From Hofstenia miamia (taxonomy: Eukaryota > Xenacoelomorpha > Acoela), in assembly GCA_004352715.1 (NCBI GenBank), contig SCFE01000008.1, positions 3,233,872 through 3,270,341 of the forward strand: a stretch of DNA of 36,470 bases, written 5' to 3'. The position numbers were made by a program, and so were the translations under genes. The notes under the pieces are model-generated. The model worked only from the letters and a program-made list of their open reading frames with translations. It did no database searches and had not been told where the DNA came from. Every line of letters begins with the position of its first letter. The first letter of the stretch is position 1. Below are positions 20,223 to 29,348 of this stretch, piece by piece.

Positions 20223-21376
20223 TTTTTCAATTTAAGAGAAACAAAATACAAAATAAAGACTAATAAACATCGGTATTATCAAATTTCTAAAGTAAATGCC
20301 GAATACGTGAACCATTCTGCTCTAAAATAACATCACAATCGAAGGTGAACTTCATCAATATTTATTTATTGGAGCTCTGCTTTGGGTATGGATGGTTTTC
20401 GCCATAGTTGCATGAGAATTTTGATATGATATGCCCAACTGACACAGTTTAGCAGAAAAAAACAAATAGAGCCCCAGCTTAACTACACACCATACAACAA
20501 CTTCGACCAAATAAAATGATATCAAATACAACTTTTCAAAATGATGGTGTTGCCACCTCTCTTTTCATAATTGTTTTCAAATAATTTTCATGAAGATCGT
20601 GTTATTTGGCGTGGATTTGGACTTCTTTTACTCCAGGTTTTCTAGATTTTTACATGTTGACTATTACTTTTGGGACAACATTTTTAGAGAAAATGTTTAA
20701 ACCCCAGTCATTGAAGTTTTGAGAGAAAAAATCAAGACAGAGATTTAATTAATAAGAATTTATGAAATCTTGAATTTTATAATTTCCATGTGTATCTGTC
20801 GTTATGGTGTATTTTATTACATTTAATTTGAACAATTCATATCCTACTTATTTAATCTTTTACTAAAAACGAAGTCCTGGTTATCAAATGAGGATACCAC
20901 CCTGTTTGTAAGACCTTTCAAAAAAACACAGCCGTGTAAAGCTAAACATAAATCATTCTATTTTACCGATGCCTGACAACAAGTTCCAGGTATGACATAA
21001 CAGGCACTAACACCAAGGCAATTATACACATTAACAGGTACCTTAGATTAATTCAATTTAAACAATATGGAATGTCTTCTGAAGTTCACAACTTACGATT
21101 TTTACGTTAAAAAATAATGTACATAAGTACGATATTTTATCATCACAGTATCAAAAGAGGTCAATGGTATTGAGGGTTTAGTGCAGTATTTTATTTGTTA
21201 TTTTGTAATTTCTGCAGAAAATCTACATTTAGTTTAGTGTTTCATGAAATATATATTCAGAAATCGATATATAGAATAGATAGAAAATTCCTATTACTTA
21301 ATAGACTTAATGTAATTCAAACAAATGGATTAAAAAATTAGCATCTTCAACAAACGACAAGCGATCATGCTTCATT

Positions 21377-21457
21377 TAAAGCCCGTATACCGGGTCCGTG
21401 CCTGTACTAGAGAAGCCCGTACCTGTACGCCTTTGTTCATGCCCTATACGGGCTTTA
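21377..21457. repeat. GC-rich inverted repeat (13-bp perfect arms)
   Basis: TAAAGCCCGTATA at 21377-21389 is the exact reverse complement of TATACGGGCTTTA at 21445-21457. Between the arms AGCCCGTA occurs again, with two CCTGTAC words. The island stands out sharply from the AT-rich surroundings. It could be a tiny MITE or the core of one; no flanking duplication is seen. Confidence 0.6.
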
Positions 21458-21596
21458 CCCTAGGTTATAAGGATGAACAACATGTCAATCACTAAATTCC
21501 TTCAAAGACCTCGGATATATTAAATGCACATAATTGATTCAGAGTCAATCAAAATTCATTCGACCAATTTTTTTGTGAGGGGTGGCCATTATATCT

Positions 21597-21643
21597 CCAG
21601 CGGGGGCTTTGGCCCCCCTGGCCTCCCCGTCTGTACGCCACTG
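21597..21643. repeat. hAT-like terminal sequence (orphan end)
   Basis: GGGGGCTTTGGCCCCCCTGG followed by CCTCCCCGTCTGTACGCCACTG resembles the GC-rich end CAGTGGCGTA (read on the minus strand) common on hAT-type elements. I found no partner end with a matching flanking 8-mer. Confidence 0.4.
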
Positions 21644-22678
21644 CTTCAATCTTATAATATTTAAAAAAAACAAGTCCGTTTTTTGAACATAAACATAGAA
21701 ATGAACATTATTACAACCAAAAGTACAGCAAAACCCTCTTTAAGTATATAATGTACAGTGTCAAGCAATAAATTATAATTAATAGAACCTTTGTTTAGAG
21801 CATAAAAACTTTCAAAATGTGTACGAAGTCAAGATAGTAAGTGGGACCGTAATTGTTGGTCTAGAGGGAAAAAATACTTTTACAATTATTCAATTATTTT
21901 ACATATATAATAAACATAATGCAAACAATTGTTTGAAATTTACGTAATGCAATTGCTTAGACATGGAACTGTTACGAAATTAAGCTTTAAAGATTTTTCC
22001 AGTTTTTTTCAAGTTCTTATAAGAATTGTCATTATATTAAAGAATTCCATTAGAGCATATGGTGTGGTAACTTTATTTTCAAAATCAAAATAATTTCTGT
22101 TTTCCATTAATACATTGCATTGTATTCTTGAAAGTTTAAAATTACTCAACTTAAATTATAGAAAAAATAAATATTTAATGGCCGATCTTCAATAATTTCA
22201 TGTTATTTTGAAGAGATCAGTTTCAATGTTATGCTTCAAAAAAACAAACTAATAATTTTTAATATTAATGACACTTCTAAAAACCTCGAAAGAGATTGAA
22301 AAATTAACTTGATAACAGTTTATATATATATATATAGTTAACAAAATTCATATTATAAGCGGACCCAGCATCGACCGGACATTGCCCTTTCTTGATTGGC
22401 TATTAAGCGAATGCGTAGCAAATCTAGATAACATTATTAAATCTAGCTCGGTCGTTTATAGGTATTAAATAGATATTGTGCTTTTTAGCCGTCGGTAGCA
22501 GTTTTTTTAAACTAATATGAAACTATATATATTAAATGGTAATATTTAAGTTCAATGACTGCTAAGCTATGGAAATTTGTATTCTCTTCAAATATTCAGT
22601 TTTAGATATATTTTTATAAGAATCTCTAGTGGGGCCCGGCCCCAAGAGGCTTAAAGATGTGACACCACTGCTTGATAT

Positions 22679-25600
22679 TGTTCTACAACTCTTTCAAAAT
22701 TTTAAATCTGTCAGCATTGGGTCTGATTCAATCCCTGCTTCTTTTTTTGAGAGAGTATTCAACAGTCTTACCAACGCATACATTGGTTCTGCTTAGCTGA
22801 TTTTTACGGTTAAAGCAGAGTTTTTGAGATCATTGGAAAAAAACATTGAATATTCTATCACACAAACCCAAAACAAAAACAAATATTAATAGCCATAATC
22901 CTGGTAAAATTTTGTCAAAATTATTCCCCTATTATTTGACGGCTAAATATTTTTTTATAGCAATGTATTACTATTTTGCCATCTATGTTATATTGTCTCA
23001 AATTTAAAATTCTTTTGTCTCATGAGTTTTAAGCATTTTTGTCTCAAATGTTGATCCCAAATATCATATATTTGAATTATCAGTTGGTTGAAAACATGTA
23101 AATTGCAAGCACTGTAGCAGTAACGCTTTGACATTATAATTTAAATTTTGCTATTTAACATAAATACTGTACTGTAATTGGTATTACTAAAATTCAATTC
23201 ATTCAAAAATATATCCGGAATATATATTTGCAATCAGCAAAGATTCGTGGTTGAAGATACACAGCCGCTACTTTTACTTTTATTGAACTGAAGTTTGTTA
23301 GTTCAAATTTCACTGAGTCTTTTCCAAAATTGCTATATTTGCTCATTTGCTTTATAAATTATTTTCAACCAATGCAAAGAATTAGGAAATATCACGAACA
23401 GATAACACTTCACTACCATCGTCAAAAAACCAAATCGTCAAGTTTCTACAAATATCAGTTAAGCGACTTTCATAATTTTAAACTAGGTTTTATTCAAAGA
23501 TTAACCTAATCGCACAGATCGGAGTCGAACCAATTAATTTCCATAATATAATGGAATGGTGTGTTATCATGATGACGAATGATACTATGTTATCTTCGCT
23601 AGACATTTGAATTTGTTGACTAGTCTTTTTTGACAAGTATGTTGATGATGTTCAGCTTGAATTTTTGCGCTTTCTAAAATGTAGTGATTGCAGGAGCGGG
23701 TCTAGACATTTCTGATGGGGGATACTGAAGCTTTAAAACTCGATTTTCCATAATATTTTTTGAATTTTCATACATTTCTCTACATGTTATGATAACAATT
23801 AAAAAATTCTCGCTGACGTTCTAGTTCGGACCTTCTACTATTACATTTTAATTTATATTTATACATAAATATATCTATCTCTGGCCTGTACTAAAATTGA
23901 ATTTGCTAAAATTTGCATTATAACAAAACAGAATATTGAATGGAGATATTACAGACATATTAGTTTAGCAGGTAAATATAATCGCAAATATTACTTAAAA
24001 TTACTCCCGGTTTCATACCGATCCCATCTCAAGTCATTTTTTTTGTTCCCAGTACCGTCACCTGGCTAGTGGGTCCCGAATCAGGATCAGGACCAGTAAT
24101 GGAACAATTTCTTCAGGACTCTACTGAATATACCACCATCATTTCTGTGAAATCTGGCGACAGAAGAAGACATTAATACATAGACTAATAATTTTACTGA
24201 ATTACTTTTAATTTGCATTGGCAGTTGTTGAGTCTTTAGAATTGAGATTTTCTGTAACATTAAGTAATTTTCAATTTCAAATTATTCGAGTACAGAAAAA
24301 GAAGTCTAGAAATAGGGGTGTACTATCAATAATTTTTAAACTCGTTATTCTTAGCAAATCGGTAATTTGAGAATTGAATGATCTTAGCTGATTATTGAAG
24401 TTCTATGTAGAAATGAAGTTGCATTTTTGTAGGTTCCGGATCGAAGCTTCTACCATGTAAAACAAAACACTAAAAAGAAGATGATGAATCCCTAATATTA
24501 CTAGGTTCTTATATGAAATGAGTAATTATTTTGTAAAATAAAATTCGAAAAATTTAAAATAGCGTTCAAAATTTACGAAATTCTTAAAAATTTGTCACAA
24601 AAATCCTAAAATTTCAAACATATGTATAACATTGTGAATGGATTTTAAACATCATTTGACATATGTGATGTGGCGAATTCAAAATGTTGAAGAAAAATTA
24701 GTAGATGAAGGGACTTCAGAAGTCCCCCTCTCCTAGATTGCCAGTTTCTGAATAAGAAAATTTGAATTATTTTCAAAATATATTGAGTTTTTCATTCAGA
24801 ATGCTGATATACTTGTCTGTGTTCATCTTAGCAACAACGATTACTATGGCCACCCACGCCATGGTGCTTGGATGATGCTTGATTACTGTTGAGATTGAGG
24901 TGTAGCAGGATTGAATCTTGATGATTCTACAGGGCCTCTAACGAATACCTTAGATGTACAGAACATCTGAAATGTTCAGTCATTAATGTACTTAGCAGTT
25001 TTAAATTGATCCAGTTTACCGCTTTGGTAATTCATACAAAAGGCCAGCTTCATCGAACACTTTAATTGTGTACGATGTAGTATTTGAGAAACATCCAAAT
25101 TGTGCTGACTTCAATAAAAACAGGGATGCGGGGAATTGAAATAGCTCATATGTAGCAATCAATGGTTTTACTAGGATTTTAGTTACTCTCATACATAGGT
25201 GTAGACATATTCAGTAATTTTTGCAAAAGTGTGAGGAAGTTTTTTAGATTTCTCCTAAGACGAAAGGACCTGTATTTGTTAGGTGGAGACTTATTTATCT
25301 AAAAGATCAAAGATGTAACAATGAGGCTACGTTCTTGATTTAGTGCTTAATAAAAGCATAGCATCAAGACAGTCTACATCAACTTTGTTCTTATGATAAA
25401 ATTCGACAATTTTTGATTTTGAGAAGCAGTCAAATCTTGGTTTAGAATCTAGTGGAAATCACTGCTTTGCATTTGTTGTTTTCAGGGAAATGTCAGATAC
25501 ATAATACATGATATCATTGATAATATTTTGAAACATTATTTATGACAGAGATTTTGCAAATTTTCAAATGGTACCAATAATTGCCCCACGCTAAGTAAAT

Positions 25601-26500
25601 GTATATAAGCAAATATTAATTTTCAATAACATAAGGCAAAAGATCGCATTTGAGCAAACGATCAATAATGATTTTAGCCTAAATCCGTTTGTGCTATTTT
25701 TTGCCCTGAAGCGACGACTTGAAACACTAAAGTTTATATAGTGATGGAACAAATCTTATGAGGGAATCCCTTTACCGTAGGCTCTACTCTACATGTATAC
25801 TCTGATAAATTGGATATAGAATTACCAATTATGTTTTAGATTATAGGAATTTCCAAAAATTAAACAATCACAAATGTATTGTGGCACTTTCTTTGCAGTT
25901 TGTAATAAACTGTATCATTGTGTTTGAATCTCTCCCCCTTACCTAGCATAGCACCAGACTAAAAACGCCTAAGAACATACTGAGATTGAAAAAATTTTTC
26001 AAAAATTATTTAATGCTGAATAATATAAACTTGTATTTTATCCTATCCATTACATTAAGTAAAAGCATTATTATAATTCTACTTTTAAAGAATAATTACA
26101 ATTGTAAAAATATTGTACATTAATGAAATGTTTTTTTAAAACGTTTACTGAGTCAGGTTAGAGCAATTTTTTCAAAATATTTAAATTAAATTTGGTCGAT
26201 TTTATATCAAATGAATCTGATAGCATATTTATCCTTTTCTCTGAAAGAAACTGATATTTCTACATTTAGTGCAATTGAATTATTAAAGCCCTATTTCCAG
26301 GAACTGATTTGTAATATTAAAACTTTAATCAAATGCACAGAGTTTCACATTTAACATTTAGAAATCAAACAATTCTGTGTTTATTTTATGCATTGAACTA
26401 TATTTCAAAAATTAGCTAAATTTAGGAAAGCTTGAGTGGATTCAACTTCAGCACATCACAAAGCATCTTTGAAATTTATTAAAGTGCGATGAGTAAAAAG
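22679..26500. other. Long non-coding stretch
   Basis: No open frame with a recognisable product. Possible transposon remnants are a CAGGAGCGGGTCTAGAC terminus at 23691 and a Tc1-like fragment at 24773-25080 on the minus strand. The remainder is AT-rich without visible structure. Confidence 0.5.
24773..25080 (-). pseudogene. Possible Tc1/mariner transposase remnant
   Basis: On the minus strand 24880-24773 reads KHHPSTMAWVAIVIVAKMN and then TDKYISILNEKLNIF before a stop. This resembles the HP-x-S-V-M-V-W-G-x-I ... Y-x-x-I-L core that precedes the second catalytic Asp in Tc1/mariner DDE domains, although the usual MVWG is MAWV here. Upstream (up to about 25080) FDEAGLLYELPKR could be the remnant around the first Asp, but stops intervene. 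Short and degenerate, so tentative. Confidence 0.3.
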
Positions 26501-26525
26501 TTTATCGATTTTTTAATAATCAATC

Positions 26526-26600
26526 TAATCTTTGTACCCGAGCCCGAACTGACCCGACAATTTGACACCCCAACCCGACCAGAAATCGGGTACCCCATGT
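26526..26600. repeat. CCCGA-rich GC island with short inverted ends
   Basis: GTACCCGAGCCCGAACTGACC at the left and ATCGGGTACC at the right pair over GGTACCCGA-type ends. The words CCCGA or CCCGAC recur four to five times in between. This looks like a small hAT-type MITE core or subterminal repeat. It lies 330 bases upstream of the enzyme gene start. Confidence 0.4.
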
Positions 26601-26668
26601 CACTCTCTATCTCTATTGCTCCCAGAACCGCCACTATATCTATTATATTATTATAGTACACAACGACA

Positions 26669-26782
26669 GTGTAAACAATTTAGAGAATGTTGACTCAATT
26701 TGACAAAATTGTCTAGTACGCTAAAGTGTAAACAATTTAGAGAATGTTGACTCAATTTGACAAAATTGTCTAGTACGCTAAA
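26669..26782. repeat. Perfect 57-bp tandem duplication upstream of the enzyme gene
   Basis: Two identical 57-base units start at 26669 and 26726 (GTGTAAACAATTTAGAGAAT to GTACGCTAAA). They end about 150 bases before the ATG at 26930, in the likely promoter region. The perfect match means a very recent duplication or an assembly overlap. Confidence 0.92.
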
Positions 26783-26929
26783 GAAATATTTCTCTCTACC
26801 GCTAGTTAACTAACAACTGCTTTGCTGATTTGATACAATTAACATCACGTGTAGTAATTGGCATTTAGTCTATGCCGATTTAGATTAATTCGTAATCAGG
26901 TTCATTACATTTAGTGAGAACACAAAAAC

Positions 26930-27230
26930 ATGGCCGCCGATCTCTGCAGTGATCTACCTAGTATTGATTTCACAACAGTTGATAATGTGCTGCTTGGGGA
27001 GTGCATTTTCGAAAAATTGAAACTTTTTGATCAATGCTGGCTAGCCGATGAAAAGTATTCAAAAGTTCTTTATCCTGATTTTTTGCAAGAAGCTTTAAAA
27101 ATTAGAGAAGTAATGGTATCTGCTGCCATAAAGCCAGGCAATGAAATTGTACACTTTATTTCCGAGAACAGCTTAGAATTGTGTGCAGCATTCTGCGCAT
27201 GCACTTTTCTAAATTTCATTACAGTTGGGT
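26930..27230 (+). CDS. Acyl-CoA synthetase / luciferase-like adenylating enzyme, N-terminal part
   Basis: Starts at ATG in the good context AAACATGGCC and is open for 100 residues until the single N at 27231. Residues 68-100 (IKPGNEIVHFISENSLELCA onward) match the early region of firefly-luciferase-like acyl-CoA synthetases, where a GD/N-x-x-V...SEN-x-L segment precedes the first nucleotide-domain strands. There is no signal peptide. The remaining protein lies at 29349-30713 beyond a hAT element. The last 100 bases (27131-27230) are repeated at 29349-29445 with one base change and a 3-base difference: here an extra CAA gives KPGNEIV instead of KPGEIV. The normal gene would skip from about residue 67 here to the right-hand part, giving about 521 residues, close to the family's usual 530-550. 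Confidence 0.75.
27131..27230 (+). repeat. Exon segment duplicated on both sides of the hAT element (left copy)
   Basis: This 100-base segment matches the 97 bases at 29349-29445, which abut the right end of the transposon. Differences are a CAA insertion directly after AAGCCAGG and one T/G change (LNFITVG here, LNVITVG on the right). The left copy ends at the single N. Confidence 0.95.
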
Positions 27231-27231
27231 N

Positions 27232-27418
27232 AAAATAGTACAGAAAGCAAATTGAATTTATACGTTTTTAATTTTACCATAAACAAAAAGCTCAAAATTG
27301 ATAAAACTGATGAAGAAACACAAAGTTTATGATAGTTTTTAGTCCCTACTTGTTGGACGAACAGGGTCTGCACAGCTGAACTCGACGATTTTCACATACA
27401 ACTAGGACATATTTCGAC
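27232..27418. other. Unassigned DNA between single-N join and hAT left end
   Basis: This 187-base stretch is AT-rich, non-coding and matches neither the exon nor the transposon. Its last eight bases (ATTTCGAC) flank the transposon on the left and do not match the right flank (AAGCCAGG). It may come from another genomic site that carries the same transposon. Confidence 0.6.
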
Positions 27419-29348
27419 CAGGGATGCTCAAAAATTAATTTATCGAAAATTAATTTAAATTAATTCCAAAAATTAATTCATTTCTCCAGTTTGGAATTAA
27501 AATTAATTAATTTCTGCCATAGAATTAATTCCGGAATTAATTCCGAATCAGTTGACAGCACAGTTCGTCGCTATGTCGATGAGGTCTTTATGAGTCAGCG
27601 GTTGCAGCGCCTTTGCATAATCCGCTGTGTACACAACAACCAATGTGTATAAACCACAAAGCCACTGTGTGCGCTACCGCGGGTGCTACTGAGGCATAAA
27701 CATGGACAAAGGGAAGGCTCTTGCGGCCCGTTATTTCAAACTTACGGACTCATCAACCCACAAATGGACGTGTTCATGTGGGAAAGTGTTAACTGCGGCG
27801 AAGGGATACTCTAATCTTGTAAGCCATATTAAATCGCAGCATCCAGATTATGCTAAACTTCCTACTGAACAGTTATCAATTGCCTTTAGCAACCCTTCCA
27901 AGAAAGCGACAAATATTTACAGCTGGTTACGTTGGGTTTGCTTGGATTTAAAACCATTTGAATTTGTCGAACAGCCACTCACGAGGGAGTTCACTAAATT
28001 AGACCCTATTACCGTGAATACATTGAAAAAATACATGGATCTTGTTACGAAGAAAGTCGAGGAGAAGATATCATCATTGTTACCCGATCGTTTCGCATTG
28101 ATTATCGACGGGTGGACAAAGACTTCCACTCATTTTATTGGACTATTCGCCAGCATTCCTTATGACAACGAAAATGGGTATAAAACAGTTTTACTAGCAT
28201 TTTCCCCTTTGCATTCCGAGACTTCGTTCACTGCGCGTGATCACTTTGATTTTATTACGTATGTTTTGTGTCTGTATCAAAAAAATCTTTGCAATGTTGT
28301 TGCCCTTACCGCTGACAACTGCGAAACAATGAAAGCTCTTTCGAATTTAATGAATGTTCCATTAATTGGCTGTGCATCACATAGATTTAATTTGTCTGTT
28401 ATGCAACTTATCAAAGCAGAGGAAGAAGGTGTGAAAAAAGTCAACGCGCTGATGGGAAAATTGAAAAATTTAAAACTTGCCGGCCAGTTGCGTAAATTGA
28501 CAGAACTGAAGCCTATTCAGAAAAACGACACAAGATGGTCAAGCACGGGAGATATGTTGAAGAGGTATCTGGAATTAAAGGTATTTATATCCGACCCCTC
28601 AATCTCTAGGGACCCAGCAGTTCTGGATTACATTCCCTCCGCTCGGGAAGAAGCGGATCTTCTTATTTTGCAAGAGAAATTGCAAAAGCTTAATTCCGTA
28701 ACCTTGCAACTTCAAGCTAACGCCATTGACCTCTCAGATGTGCGTTTTTTATTCGATAGTATTTCCGAAGAGTTCCCGATAGTCGGAGAATATTGCAACC
28801 CGAATGCCAGAATTGTTCATTCTCCTGAATTTGAAAAAGCGGTAGTCACGGTTTTGGAAGGCAAAGAGCGCCAACTTTCTGAATCCCAGAAAGTCCTTAT
28901 GTCTTCTATCTTGAAAGACACGTCTGCACCAGTGGTTGACGAGGAAGCTACTACAAGTTACGCAGCCGGAATCATGAAGAAACGAAGACTCGAGAAGAAC
29001 ACATCTAATTCCGCCTACATGGATTGTAGATTTTTGCTACCAACTTCCAACGTCGTCGAGAGATTCTTCAGCACTGCTGGTTTTGCTTACGGCGATTTAC
29101 GACAGCGAATTTTGCCGCTGAATCTAGAGATGCAGCTGTTCTTGAAGCTTAACTGTGACTTATGGGATTCTGAGTTAGTAAACGATTGTTTGTGAAAATA
29201 AACGTTTGATTTCGTATACTCTTTTTCGCAAGAGAATTAATTCCGGAATTAATTCCAACATTAATTTTTGAGTCACGGAATTAAAATTAATTAATTTTCT
29301 TGGGAAAAGAAAAAAAATTAAATTAAAATTAATTTTTGAGCATCCCTG
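27419..29348 (+). mobile_element. hAT transposon, 1930 bp, intact-looking
   Basis: The terminal inverted repeats are perfect over 23 bases, starting CAGGGATGCTCAAAAATTAA and ending TTAATTTTTGAGCATCCCTG. Subterminal regions at both ends carry many AATTAATT words, including the palindromic GAATTAATTCCGGAATTAAT at about 27532 and 29233; such arrays usually bind hAT transposase. One uninterrupted transposase lies inside (27702-29195). An 8-bp duplication is expected, but the left flank is ATTTCGAC and the right flank AAGCCAGG, so the assembled ends do not come from one simple insertion. Confidence 0.92.
27702..29195 (+). CDS. hAT-family transposase with BED-type zinc finger
   Basis: 497 residues, uninterrupted. 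The N-terminal finger has C24-x-C26 and H42...H47 within WTCSCGKVL...NLVSHIKSQHPDY, a BED-like DNA-binding domain. The RNase-H-like catalytic core shows D136 (IIDGWTK), D205 (LTADNCET), the C224-x-x-H227 motif (GCASHRFNL) and R278-W279 (NDTRWSS). The C-terminal hATC dimerisation domain has E453 in NVVERFFSTAGF, then LRQRILPLNLEMQLFLKLN. All usual catalytic positions (D, D, E) are present, so it could be active. The enzyme cuts the element's ends and reinserts it with an 8-bp duplication. An AATAAA follows almost at once after the stop (29197-29202). Base composition is visibly more GC-rich than the flanks, fitting a recent arrival. Start choice: first ATG before the finger, preceded by AAAC. 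Confidence 0.93.
   Translation: MDKGKALAARYFKLTDSSTHKWTCSCGKVLTAAKGYSNLVSHIKSQHPDYAKLPTEQLSIAFSNPSKKATNIYSWLRWVCLDLKPFEFVEQPLTREFTKLDPITVNTLKKYMDLVTKKVEEKISSLLPDRFALIIDGWTKTSTHFIGLFASIPYDNENGYKTVLLAFSPLHSETSFTARDHFDFITYVLCLYQKNLCNVVALTADNCETMKALSNLMNVPLIGCASHRFNLSVMQLIKAEEEGVKKVNALMGKLKNLKLAGQLRKLTELKPIQKNDTRWSSTGDMLKRYLELKVFISDPSISRDPAVLDYIPSAREEADLLILQEKLQKLNSVTLQLQANAIDLSDVRFLFDSISEEFPIVGEYCNPNARIVHSPEFEKAVVTVLEGKERQLSESQKVLMSSILKDTSAPVVDEEATTSYAAGIMKKRRLEKNTSNSAYMDCRFLLPTSNVVERFFSTAGFAYGDLRQRILPLNLEMQLFLKLNCDLWDSELVNDCL

Larger units (their letters stand above)
18593..22670. mobile_element. Large non-autonomous hAT-like element (about 4.1 kb) with 8-bp TSD
   Basis: The left end reads CAGTGACGTAGC and the right end CACATC...GACACCACTG, inverted at CAGTG. 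Both ends carry GGGGCC about 27-30 bases in. The same 8-mer CTTGATAT precedes the left end (18585-18592) and follows the right end (22671-22678). The terminus sequence, GC-rich subterminal block and 8-bp duplication together fit hAT. No hAT transposase is recognisable inside; the interior holds a LINE fragment (19474-20019), a TA microsatellite, a GC-rich hairpin (21377-21457) and another hAT-like terminus ending at 21643. A 65-codon plus-strand ORF at 18932-19129, preceded by TTTACAG-like acceptor sequence, has no recognisable product. The rest is AT-rich and empty. The left 323 bases also occur in copy A from 13029. Confidence 0.5.

Noticed and set aside
23510-23534. Perfect tRNA T-arm look-alike on the minus strand (stem ATTGG/CCGAT, loop TTCGACT) with GGTTCGACTCC, a B-box promoter match
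   Set aside because: The expected 5' acceptor half, D-arm and anticodon arm at the right distance are missing. At most it is a scrap of a tRNA-derived SINE, or chance.
23691-24748. Possible hAT-like element from CAGGAGCGGGTCTAGAC to TAGATTGCCAGTTTCTG
   Set aside because: The ends are only weakly complementary and the flanking 8-mers (AGTGATTG and AATAAGAA) do not match.
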